Shown here piece after piece: positions 47,661-59,700 of a stretch of 64,000 nt of DNA. The notes beneath the pieces are model-generated. The model was not told the DNA's origin and did no database searches. It saw only the letters and a list, made by a program, of their open reading frames with translations. A program made the position numbers and the translations under genes. How positions within the stretch are numbered: the stretch's first letter is position 1; every line of letters starts with the position of its first letter. The DNA is from Diaporthe sp. PMI_573 (lineage: Eukaryota; Ascomycota; Sordariomycetes; Diaporthales; Diaporthaceae): contig JAJTUP010000008.1 of NCBI GenBank assembly GCA_021399435.1, forward strand, positions 310,001-374,000, given 5' to 3'.

Positions 47661-49508
47661 CTACAGCAGCATCGCGACGGACGCGAGGGCGGCGGTGAAG
47701 ACAACAGCAAGGCTGCTTGTCAGGCCGGCTGCGGCGCCGGCGGCATCGGCGGAGGCGTCCTTGGCGTCCTTGGTCTCGTTGCAGACGCCGGGCATCTGCT
47801 CCAGCAGGCTCTGCAGGACGTAGGCCTTGGGCTGGCCCTTGTTCATGTACATGGTGACGTTGCCGGTCTCGTCGGCGGTGGAGGTGCCGCAGCTCAGGAG
47901 CTCGACGACCTGGTCGCCGGAGGTGAAGCCGCCGATGGACAGGTCGTAGGACGGGCCCGAGGACGAGTGGTTGACGATGCAGCTGACGATCTGGAAGCCG
48001 GTGGGGCCCTTGACCTGGCACAGGTGGTTGTCGTTGGCCATGAGCGTCGTCGCCCTGGAGTCGACGTAGGTGTTGTCGGTCGTGTTGGTCAGGCCGATCA
48101 GCGTGTTGCGGGCCTTGTTGAGCTTGGCCGCCGTCACGTACAGCTCGGAGGTCGTGTCGAAGCCCGACAGCCACAGGGCCTCACGGTTCGAGGGGGTCTC
48201 GCCGCCCTTGAAGTGCTGCTCTTGGCCCTGGTAGACTGTGGAGTTGGGGGTCACATGTCAGCAAGATCTGTCGCTGGCCACAGCCATGATCGACCTCAGG
48301 GGTCCCGGAGTTACCCGGAACTCTCAAGTGAGCTCAATGACTCGGTTGGGTTGGGTTGGGGGAACTGTTACTCACCCAGGGGCATGCCGTCGTTGAGGAT
48401 GATGTACGCCATAGCATTCTTGGCGATGGCCATGTCTTGGTTGTAGAACGCAAAACGAGGCATATCGTGGTTCTCTGCGAAGGAGCCGAGGGCATAGGTG
48501 TCGTTGCAGGACGAACGTGCTTGCTGACGGATCTCGTCAATCATTGTCATGGAACCGGCGTTGAAGGCGTCCTTGATCTTGTAGTACTCCAGGTAGTTGG
48601 GCATGCCGGGCAGGTAGCCTTGAGTCTGGTACGGGCAGAAGTCCTCGGGCTCGCCAGTGAGGACCTCACCGAAGGCGAAGACACCGGCGGCTTCCACAAA
48701 CTTTGGCAGGAAATCACGGTCGACGTGCTTGGCAGCATCGATACGCAGGCCGTCGATGGAGTAGTTAGAAACAAGCTGCTTGATCCAGGTGCTGAACATG
48801 TCGACAACCTCATTGGACTCGGTGTCCAAGTCAGCAAGCGCGACGCCGTAAGGGTAGAGCCAGCAGTCCTGGTAGTTTGTCGCATTGTCCCACTCGGTCA
48901 CGTTGCAGTAGGGGTGGAAGAAATCCTCGTTGTCGAAAGGGTTAAACTTGGAGTAATCGACCTTTGGCGGGATGACGTTGTCGAACTTCTGAACCATGTT
49001 GTTGACGACGACATCAACCAGCAGGTACATATCACGGCTGTGGAGCTCATCGGACAGCTTCTTCAGGTCATCTGTGGTGCCAAAGTGCTCGTTGATGGCG
49101 TAGAGATCGTCCGACCAATATCCATGGTATGCCTCACCCACGGCGGTGTTGTCCTCAATGTTCTGAATAACGGGGCTGATTTGTACGGCAGTGAAGCCCA
49201 TGCCTGCAGTTTACAATTTCCATCAGCCCATCTTTTCTGCAGCCACCCCGGCCAGGATGCCAAGGCTTCGGTCGAAATCAGGAATACTGACCTTGGATGT
49301 AGTCCAGACCGTTGATAAGACCGGTCCATGTGCCATTACAGAAAAGATAGAGTTCATCGCAGGGTGCCGTGGTGGACCCATCTGTGCGGGCGAAGCGGTC
49401 GACGACGACCTGGTAGATGGAGCGAGGCTTCCACTCCTCCAGAGTAGCAGCACTGGAGAGGCTGAGGAGGGCCGAAGCCGTTGTCAAAGCGAGTGAAACA
49501 GCACGCAT
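47661..49508 (-). CDS. GPI-anchored GH13 alpha-glucanotransferase/amylase-like protein (Agt type)
   Basis: Three minus-strand exons (49292-49508, 48376-49203, 47661-48235) join in phase to 539 residues. The N-terminus is a signal peptide (MRAVSLALTTASALLSLSSA). GH13 motifs: region II GLRIDAAKHV with the nucleophile Asp228, region III FGEVL with the acid/base Glu252, region IV AENHDMPRF with Asp319. Region I reads DVVVNNM, with Asn where classical alpha-amylases have His; this is described for the Aspergillus GPI-anchored Agt enzymes, which transfer alpha-1,4-glucan pieces rather than hydrolyse starch. The C-terminus is small-residue rich and ends in a hydrophobic tail (AVVFTAALASVAMLL) without charged end, a GPI signal. 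It probably acts at the cell wall on the alpha-1,4 primer of alpha-1,3-glucan. The divergent neighbour is the alpha-1,3-glucan synthase. Confidence 0.92.
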
Positions 49509-51260
49509 GGTGCCTGTGTGCGATTTTTGCAGAGTAGAAAGGAGTGACTGGACTGTGGATTCAGGACACTGGACGCGTAATGCTGAGCGCGCAGTGCGAG
49601 TATTATCTCCCGAGTCCGAACTATACACAACAAGTCACCGAATAGGGGTTTAAACGAATGTGGTTCAAGACAAGTCGAGGCAGGACCAAGACTACTTGGA
49701 TTCGATCGCAAAGAAGAGAGATCGTGTAAGAGAGAGAACTGGAGTAGGGATGGAGGAAACCTAATCAGACTTACGAACCTACGATATGTGGAGGCGTGTC
49801 TGTGTTGGTAAATTGCTTGTTCAGTCTCGTGCCCGAGGCCCCCAGACTACCAGGGGTGGGAGGGAGCAACGGCCTTGGTTCACTGACGCGCTCCCGTATT
49901 CCGAATTCAGACCAGCACGAGCGTCCCACAATTGCCCAGTGATCTTTCCCCTTCTCGCACGACGGCGTATTTGCGGTTACTCGGCAGCTCGGGCAAAGCG
50001 AGAGACATGGCCTGCCAACCCTGCCAAGAACAGAGAGGGGCGTTACCAGGAGGGTCAAAGAAATCAGAGGCTCGAGTGATGATTTGTTATGATTACCCCG
50101 AACGGCCGGCAGAGATTTCCAGAAGCGTCAGGGATGGGGCCGTCACGTTGCAGCATCGAGTGACCCCCTGTTTGCTTTTGCCTCCCCCCCTCTTCGAGTT
50201 GAAAAAGAGACAGACAATTAAGACTGGTGAGAGGACGGACGAAGTTGCTCTATGGTCCTACTAAGGTGCTGCTGTGTACGGTACTGTGTACAAAGTACAG
50301 CCCTTCATCCATGCATGCTTACCCTATAAGACAGGTACGCAGGCGGAAGGGGGAGGGAAAAGAGAAGAAGAGACGAGATGACGAGACATACACACTTCCA
50401 AAAACAGCAACGAGGCTAGTGGCCCGGCCCCTTTACTGTACTGCGCCGATGCTAGTGCTAGTGAGAGGAGAGCTGGGAGTGGACATTGGTTTTGGGGAGC
50501 AGACCGGTGGTTATCCGTATCGTATCCAGAGATTGCAAGGAAGCGCCTGAGTGGTTGGTCTGATTTGAGCGGCGATGTGACCCGTCGGGGCCCCATAGCC
50601 GGATTTCGTGCATGGCATGGCATTCGCCAGGACGGCGCGATGGAGCGAGGGCTGGCGGCGGGCGTTTGGAGGAGGGTGTGTAGTGTGGTGTGTGTAACGA
50701 GCATCTCTCCTGTTATTAGTCCCGCACGCAGACCACCTCGTGATAAGGCAGCGGGGGGAGGGCGTGTGATTGTGATCAGCGAGTGCAGAGAGCGTCTAAG
50801 CAAAGTTTTTGTTTAAGTTTGCCGATCGATGGATGACAGGCTGATGATTGACTGATTGACAAGACGTGTCCAGAACACCGACACCCACAGACACCGACAC
50901 AGACACAGTGACACACAACGTGTCTGTGTGTTTGCGGGTTTGCGTGAGTGGGTGTGTGGGTAGGCCAGAGAGAGGCAGAGAGGCAGAGGGGCGGGCGGAA
51001 AGGGGATCAACGCTCGTTCGTCTGATGTTATTTTTTCCCACTGTCCTTGTCGCATAAACTTCTGGACCCCTTTCGGCCAGGGGAAGAGGCTAGGTACCGG
51101 CTACCAGGCTGCTAAGAAGCAACTGACTCGATTCTCATCTTAGGGAAAAGAAGGGGGGAAGACGGGGGGAGGACGGGGAAGACATGGTCGGGCTTGTGAT
51201 GATGGCGGGCAGGCAGGGCGGCGGCAGACAAGAGATGAGGAGGCACCGGCAGGAGGTGCA

Positions 51261-51325
51261 GGCGGCGAGGCGGCGAGGCGGCGAGTCAACACAGTGGGCA
51301 AGAGTGGCAGAGTGGCAGAGTGGTA
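51261..51325 (+). repeat. Two neighbouring short G-rich tandem repeats
   Basis: A GGCGAGGC-type octamer (about three copies, 51261-51285) followed by GAGTGGCA (about three copies, 51302-51325). Confidence 0.8.
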
Positions 51326-51810
51326 GCGGAGCCTGATACCAAGTTTAGAAAAAGAAAAAGAACGAGACTCAGTCAGTCCTGAGGGAAAAGAAGCGACTGT
51401 GCGGTTGTGGGACGCGGTTCCACGGTAGGGACAGGGATGAGATTCAAAACCTTAATGCGCTGATAGGGCCGTCCTCTCTGATTCGGGAAGGGTCCGTCTG
51501 AGTGGCTGCAACCCCTGAAGAGGAACCGCTTTCTTCTCGTATCGTCTGCTTGTCAGCAGGGGGGTCCCTGAGATGTGCAGCGCGGCTGCAGCACGCCCAT
51601 CTTGCTGCCCTGACACCTTACCCAAAGCGATGCTTGAGTGCCACACGGCCTTGTGCGCCGGCCCCGGCACCCATGTCAGCCTGCCCTGTCGCCTGCTTTT
51701 TCAAGGCATGATCATCATCTCTCTCGCAGCTGGGGGACTGGGGTTCCTGGTAACCCCCCTGCCACCATGTACCTTTTCATTCACAGTAGCGTTCTGCTGC
51801 GAGCTGCCGC

Positions 51811-51866
51811 CTGCCATCTGCCATCTGCCATCTGCCATCTGCCATCTGCCATCTGCTATCTGCTAT
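51811..51866 (+). repeat. Heptanucleotide tandem repeat CTGCCAT
   Basis: Eight consecutive 7-nt units: six CTGCCAT followed by two CTGCTAT variants. Located in the spacer upstream of the glucan synthase. Confidence 0.95.
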
Positions 51867-51910
51867 CTTCCGACCCGCGACTGTGGCGGATAAGGCCACT
51901 CAAAAATAGT

Positions 51911-51934
51911 ACGTACCTACGTACCTACGTACCT
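51911..51934 (+). repeat. Octanucleotide tandem repeat ACGTACCT
   Basis: Three perfect copies of ACGTACCT, 45 bases after the heptanucleotide repeat. Confidence 0.95.
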
Positions 51935-53788
51935 GCAAACCGTCTCTCTGGGACTGTCCTCTTTGCACTGTCCTCAAGGCTGTCCCTGACTGTACGGGGC
52001 ACGCGATGCAACTGCAGTCAGACAGCCTGTCCACCACGCGAGCTGGCTGATCGACTGACTGATCAATTCATCAATTCGCTACCTACCGTACCGTGTTCGC
52101 GCGGTGGTCGACCGCGATCGTCGCTCATCCTGATCAGCATCACCAATTCGCTCGGTCTGTCGGGGCTGTCGGGCTGCTTTTGCTTCTGGGCGGCCCAAGG
52201 TCTCTGGCCGAACACGGTCAACGCTTGGAGGATGGGATTGTGCAGGAGGATCCATCCCGACATCATCACTCTGTCTTGGTCTTGGCTGATCAGATCAGAA
52301 CCCAAATCCCCTCCCAATGAGCCCCTGGCCCCCAATGCAAGGAGTCAGGCACAGGGACTCAAGACTCCCACTCAGCACCCAACTTCAGCCTCACGGCAGA
52401 GTGCGCGGCTAAGAATCACGACGTCCACGATATATTGCGACCGCGTTTTTCTGCACCGCTGCACTGCTGCACTGCATGTGAGCAGCCAGATCCGGTGGTG
52501 GTAAGCACTTGGGATTGCCGACATGCCCTACGGAGTAGCACCCACAAGGAAGGCTCGGACTGGCGATGGGGACCCAGGGACCCGTTGAATTGGATTCGAG
52601 CTGAACCTACCATAATATTGTGGTACACTACACAGTACATACAAACATGCAGCCCGGTTGTCCCACAGCATGCTCGGATTGGCTGCTGTGGAACCCTCCA
52701 CAATTTGCCCCAACCGAAAAGGCGACGAAACCACAGCGAATAACGCTGGACGGTCCGCCCGTCCTCGCCCGGCTCCTGGTCCTGGTAGACAAAGGAGAAT
52801 GAGACACATCCACAACCCGCCCACAGTGTGTGTCCTCGACCTGCCTCGGTGTCGCGCACCGTAGGGTTCGATCCATGCTGGGGCCTAGCCTGTTCGGTCC
52901 ACGCTTGACAGCAGAGATGTTCCCGGTACTTCTCCGGCCACGTTCCAGTCATTCCACCTCGACCGTTCACCCGTTCAACCGCACCCATCAACGGGCGGCG
53001 CGCCTCAAGCCCTCAGTGTTCAGGAACCACTAGGGGTTCCGACGACACGTCCAGACTGCTACGCTCGTCTGGTCTGTATCCACCTCCACCGCCCAAAAAT
53101 GTCACTGGCGGTGGTCGTCAATCGCCGCGCCCCTCCCCACTCTGAGAGGCGATGTGTGAAATCTGCCTCAGGCGCGGCGCGGGACCCCCCCGGTCCTCTT
53201 CCACCCCCCGCCCCCCTTTCTCGCGTCCGTGTTTGTATTCCAGTGTGGCTGAAAATGGGTGCTCTAACTCGCCTGACAAGTCACAACACGCTCTGTCGGG
53301 AATTTCTGCGGACCTGGGTACCCATGGGTTCCTGCTGCTGCAGCCTCGTGTGGATACCGCCTGCTCACAAGCGAGTGCTTGGCCGGGTTTAGCTCGGCCC
53401 AGCCGGAGGCGGAGGCAGAGGCAGAGGCAAAGTCTCGAATCCTCCTCCTCCTGCGCCTGGCTGCTGGCCGGTCAGGGGCCGCACTGTCAACATGGGGCCT
53501 ATCAAGGGTTCCCCTTGAGTCCCAGAGTGGGAGGGCCCGACGGTAGGGTTGTGCGAGGGTGGGATATTGTGGCTCGCCGAAAGCTTCCATTGTCTTCCCT
53601 TTTTCTTTTCGGCATCTTCACCTTTGTCACTCGCTGATAGTCGTCGTCACTCGCTCTTGTTGGAGGATAGACTCTGGTTGTGCTACTCTCAGCACCCTGC
53701 CATTCTTTTTTCGCCGTTGTTCTCATCACCACCCAAAGACACTCACCACGGCTCACACCACCCGTGAGCTGTGCGTTGTTGAGTGGTG

Positions 53789-56700
53789 ATGATGTTTTCT
53801 CTCGCGTGGCTTTCTGCCATTGCTCTTTTCTCGTCTTCCACTACCTTCGTTCACGGCCTCAAGTACACTCTTTCTGAAGTAGATTATAATCTTAATGCGA
53901 ACAAGACAGCTACGAATCCCCTCGACTACAGCGTAGAAGAACGGACAAATTACACAGAATCACCAACAAACTGGAGGTTTCCCTTCTACACCGTCTTCCT
54001 AGATCGTTTCGTCAATGGCGACCCAACAAACGATAATGCGAACCAAACACTTTTCGAGACCGATATGAGGACCACCCAGATCCGCAACGGCGGTGATCTC
54101 CAGGGCCTTGTGGACTCTTTGGACTATATCGCCGGCATGGGCATCAAGGTAATACACGCCCAGAAAGACCGACACCCTTCTTCTCGGTCTTGCCGCTCCT
54201 GTGGCAGAGCTTGCCGTTCGCCTTGGAGCTTCATGTTCTGACCACGGAAACAGGGTATCTATATCGCAGGCTCGCCTTTTGTCAACCAGCCATGGGGCGC
54301 AGACGCATATTCAGTAGGTCATCACTCATGAATGGATCCCCAATCGCTTACCCTCGCGCCCGTGACCGCACGCGCTGACAGCACTGTCTAGCCGCTTGAC
54401 CTCACCCTCCTCGACAGGCATTTCGGTAATGTCACAATGTGGCAGAAAGTCGTGGACGAGATCCACGAACGAGGCATGTATGTCCTCCTGGACAACACCA
54501 TGGCAACGTAAGTCAATGGAAATGTACCGGGCCTCAGCGGCGACGATCAACCACTCACATATTTGAAATACAGCCTTGGTGATCTTATCGGTTTCGAGGG
54601 TTACCTGAACGAAAGTACGCCATTTTTGGAGGAAGAGCACAAGGTACAGTGGAAGTCATCTCGACGATACCTTGACTTCGACATCGGCAACACATATAAC
54701 AACTCTTGTGAATATCCCACCTTTTGGTATGAAGATGGCAAGCTGGTGCCGTCGGCCGACACCTCCAAGCTCAAGGGCTGCTACGACAGTGATTTCGACC
54801 AGTATGGTGACATTGAAGCTTTCGGTGTTTTCCCCGACTGGAAACGTCAACTTTCGAAGTTCGCCTCCGTGCAAGACCGTCTGCGCGAGTGGAACCCATC
54901 GGTACTTGCTCGTCTGGAGCATTTCTCGTGCATGACCGTCGCCGCACTCGATATCGATGGCTTCCGTGTGGACAAGGCCATGCAGGTCACAGTGGATGCG
55001 CAAGCCTCCTTCACCACTAAGGTGCGCGAGTGTGCCAAAGGATATGGCAAGAAGAACTTCATGGTGGTCGGTGAGATCACATCTGGTAATACACTCGGAT
55101 CCATCTGGCTGGGCCGCGGCCGCTCGAAGGAAAAGTGGCTGGACGACATCAACACTGCTCAGACCCTCGAGGACGTCTGGAACGACACTTCCAGTGATTC
55201 CATGTTCCTTCGCCCGGCAGGAAACTCTGGTCTCGATGCAGGAGCATTCCACTACTCGGTGTATCGATTCCTGACCCGCTTTCTGGGCATGGAGGGAAAC
55301 CTTGAGGCTGGTTACGATCTGCCAACAAACTGGGTTGAGATGTGGAACGAGATGCTACTGTCGAACGACTTTTACAATGCCAACGATGGTACCTTTGACC
55401 CTCGACATCTCTACGGCGTGACGAACCAGGACGTTTTCCGCTGGCCAGGAATCGAGAAGGGAACACAGCGCCAGATGCTTGGCTACATGATCACGACCTT
55501 TTTGATGCCAGGCATTCCGCTCGTTTACTATGGAGAGGAGCAGAACCTATACCTGGTTGACAGCACCGCGAGCAACTATGTCTACGGTCGTCAGGCCTTC
55601 TCGCCATCTCAGGCCTGGATGAGACACGGCTGCTACAGCCTGGGAAGCTCAATCTACAACAACTGGCCCGCAACGAAGGCTACCGAGGGATGTCATGACC
55701 CAGCCCAGGCGTTGGATCATCGCGACCCATCTGCCCCACTGCGGAACACCATGAAGCACATGTTCGCCCTGCGCAAAGAATTCCCTGTTCTCGACGAAGG
55801 TTGGACCCTGGTCCAACTTTTCAACAAGACATCCTACAAGTATGCTAACGGCACTGATTCTAAAACCGAGTTTGGCATCTGGAGTGTCGCCCGTGCTTTC
55901 AACACAGACACACAAAAGGTCAATGCCACTGGCGATAGCAGCAAGCCTGTGTGGCTGGTCTATCACAACCAGCCTAACGAGACCACCTACGAGTTCGACT
56001 GCAGCAATGCCGACACCGCCTTCATCTCTCCATTCGACGCCAACACCAACGTCCGGAATCTGATGGACTCCAGCGAGACCCTTGCTTTGGAGGAGTCTGC
56101 TATCTCCAACACTAACTGGACCGGCACCAAAGCCTCATCAGGCTGTCTCAGCAGCATTACCATGAAGCCGTACGAGTTCAAGGTTTTTGTCGGCGAGTCT
56201 CTTTATGTGGCTCCCGGACCCATGATCACCAGGTTCTCACCCGGCCACGACCACCAGATCGACTCGTCGGTCAACAGCGCCAACGAGGTGGAGATCGAGA
56301 TTGGATTCTCAGTCGAGATGGATTGCGACTCGGTCTCCGAGTCCATTTCTGTGGTCTCCTATATCGATGGCACAGGACCGCAGGAACTGACCAAGATGGG
56401 AACCGCAACCTGCACGAGTGTTGACGAGGGGGTCACCGCAGATTTCACTGGCTACATTCCCACGATCTGGGTCTGGTCCGCCACCCTGTCCGGTGTTGTT
56501 GATGGTGTCCATAAGCTCACAGTCAAGGAGCCCAAATCGACGGGCCAAGAATCAACTGCTGCCACCGACCACTTCCTCCTGAGACGAGGACTGCCCAACA
56601 ACCCTGTCGTTTTCCCTGAGAATGCAAATTACTCTACAACCCTCCTCCATGTGGCCAATGATGTTGCGTACGTCAATCACAGTGCCCCCGGTGCTTCCAA

Positions 56701-59700
56701 GTGGCGGTTCAGCACAAACTTTGGGTCAAGCTGGAGCGACTGGGAAACCTACACGGGCGAATTCGAAAAGATCACATCTCAAACCTGGTCTGGAACCGTC
56801 GATCAGGAATGGTATGGCCATCACCTTATGGTCCAGTACTGGAGTCAGCCTCTGGGATCGTCCGCCTTTATCCAGCATGGAGACAGCACCGACGTCAAGT
56901 ATAAGCGGCAGTTCCCTCACGTGTTTATGCACGGTGAATACAACATGTGGGGATTCGACCGAGGAGCGGCAAGCGCTATGGAGCTCGTGGCTGACCACAC
57001 CTGGGAAATGCATTTCATGCGAGAATGGCCCGCCTCAGTGCAGGTGAACATCTGGGGTGTCAACCCGGATGGTCAGCCTGACACAACCTTTATCTTCGGT
57101 GACCTTGATCGGGACGGCATCCTTGACAGGCTGTCTCCAAGCAGTCTGTCAACCAATGTCTTCAACATGTCGGTTCCTGAATGGCCTGGCTTGTCTTACA
57201 AGTTGGTCGTCCACGATTCAAGCTGGACGATCGAGGCCCAGTCAACTGGTACTGTCTACCTGCAGATTTTCCTCTTCTTCCTGCTCGGTATCATCCCCAT
57301 CATCCTGGCAGCCCTGGCCGGCTGGGTTTATGTGCGTGGATTTTACAAGGTCAAGGTCAACAAGAGGGGTTTCAAGACGAACCCCAAGAACTGGCTCTCT
57401 CTTGGTGCCATCCTGAAGAGTGACTCGAACGGGAATGAGAAGAAGGAGAAGTACAGTATCGCCTTGCGAGCCATGTCGCCCTCGCCATCGGGAACACCTG
57501 TGCCCGCCATCAAGGCTACTGGCGAGAAGAGGACAGTTCTGATCGCCACCATGGAGTATAACATCGATGACTGGAAGATTGGCATCAAAATTGGTGGTCT
57601 CGGTGTCATGGCCAAGTTGATGAGTACCGCACTGGACCACGTCAACATGATTTGGGTAGTGCCGTGCATAGGTGGCATCGACTACCCCATAGACGAGCCG
57701 GCAGAGTCGATGTTTGTGCAAATTATGGGCGAGTCCTATGAGGTCCAAGTCCAGTACCACAGGTACAAGAACATCACCTACGTTCTCCTGGACGCACCGA
57801 TCTTCCGTCAACAGACCAAGGCCGAGCCCTACATCGCAAGAATGGACGACGTCGAATCTGGTATTCTTTACGCAGCTTGGAACAGTTGTATCGCTGAGAC
57901 CATCCGCCGATTCCCTGTTGACATCTACCACATTAACGACTACCACGGTGCTATCGCTCCTCTATACCTGCTTCCTCAGACCATCCCCGTGTGTCTCTCG
58001 CTGCACAACGCCGAGTTCCAAGGACTGTGGCCCATGCGCTCCCCTGAAGAGACCAAGGAGGTCTGCGATGTGTTCGGCCTGCCACTGGACGTTGTGAAGA
58101 AGTATGTGCAATACGGATCCGTTTTCAACCTTCTGCACGCCGGCGCAAGCTACTTGCGGTACCACCAACGTGGCTTTGGTGCCGTGGGTGTGTCTAAGAA
58201 GTACGGTGACCGGTCATTGGCTCGTTACCCTATCTTTTGGAGTTTGAAGACTATCGGTCAGCTTCCCAACCCAGACCCTTCAGATACAGCCGCATGGGAG
58301 CCCGAGAAGGATGAAGGAACCAGCAAGAAGGACGGCATCGAGGTCGACAAGGAGTTCGAAGGCGCCCGAGGAGATCTCCGAATGAAGGCTCAAGAGTGGG
58401 CCGGTCTTGAAATCGACCCCACGGCCGATTTGTTCGTCTTTGTCGGTCGTTGGTCTCTCCAGAAGGGTGTGGATTTGATCGCCGATATCTTCCCCAGCAT
58501 CCTGGAGAAGTACCCCAAGACACAGCTTATTTGTATCGGTCCCGTTATCGACTTGTACGGAAGGTTTGCGGCCCTGAAGCTTGCTAAACTCATGGAGGTA
58601 TACCCCAAGCGGGTGTTCTCAAAGCCCGAATTTACTCAGCTCCCGCCTTACATCTTCAGCGGTGCCGAATTCGCGCTTATTCCGTCGCGTGATGAGCCCT
58701 TTGGCCTCGTCGCAGTCGAATTCGGCAGGAAGGGTGCGCTGGGTGTCGGTGCGAGAGTTGGTGGTCTTGGCCAAATGCCTGGTTTCTGGTTTACTGTCGA
58801 GTCCATGTCTCCTGCTCACTTGCTGGATCAATTCAGGCACGCTCTCAAGGAAGCTTTGGACTCCAAGCAGCCCAAGCGAGCACTCATGCGAGCATGGAGC
58901 GCAAAGCAACGTTTCCCAGTCAAGCAATGGATTCAGCAGATCGATTGCCTCTACGACGAGTCGATCCGTGTCTCGAACAAGGAGGCAAGCAAGAAGAAGA
59001 AGCTGACAAGCAGGTCGATGTTATCACTGAATACCACATCCCAACAGGAGGGACCTGACACGCCTGGCACATCCAGGCCAACCACACCCAACGCCGGACT
59101 CCAAATAAATATATCCTCGCCACAAGCAGTGCGCAGCTCGCTGCTACACAACGTATCACCCGACATTTCGACTGCTGGACTTCCCTCTCCTGGCCTGCGG
59201 TCGCCCAGCGGCATGGCTACTCCGAACCTCAACACGCCCAAGTTCCCGTGGTCCAACCTGGAGCCGGGATCCGCGCGTAACTCGGCCATCAGCGTGGCCA
59301 GTTTCGACAGCTTCGCCATGCGCGCCCAGGCCGATGGTCCTATGAGTCCCGGCCTGCCAGACTCGCGCGACTCTGTGGCAGGCCTGCCCCTCCCACAGCC
59401 AAGTTTCTACCAGCAGGGCAACCGCAACAGCAGTCAGCTTTCCCTGTCTGACGTCGTCGGCGAGCGGCAAGACATGAAGCTGCAGAAGGTGGACCTGACC
59501 TTCAACGACACCAACGGCGAGTTCTACGCGGAATTCGAGCAGAAGCTGTCAGCGATCACGGCCAAGAACTCGCACACGGAGCTCTGTATCGAGGAGTTCC
59601 TCAAGAAGAGTGAGAAGGAATGGTTCCGGCGGTACCGGGACGCAAAGCTGGGCCGGCGCGACGTGAGCAGGGCGCGCAGCCCCAACGGCCTTGGCCTCAA

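Larger units (their letters stand above)
49509..53788. promoter_or_regulatory. 4.3 kb divergent intergenic region between the GH13 gene and alpha-1,3-glucan synthase
   Basis: Must contain the promoters of both wall-glucan genes. It is unusually rich in simple repeats between 50.8 and 53.5 kb. A 288-codon open frame at 51638-52504 crosses several of these repeats and shows no domain, so I treat it as chance. The 250 bases before the glucan synthase ATG are C/T-rich, as in a leader. No regulator gene recognised. Confidence 0.45.

Noticed and set aside
47581..48174. 197-codon frame in a second frame over the GH13 gene's third exon
   Set aside because: Arg/Gln/His-rich shadow of the true exon, which continues the GH13 protein in phase and ends with a GPI signal.
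51638..52504. 288-codon open frame in the spacer upstream of the glucan synthase
   Set aside because: It runs through a heptanucleotide repeat and an octanucleotide repeat, shows no domain, no conserved start context and no splice logic.
52862..52874. GGTTCGATCC, similar to a tRNA B box
   Set aside because: No matching A box or foldable acceptor and anticodon arms at the right distance on the strand.
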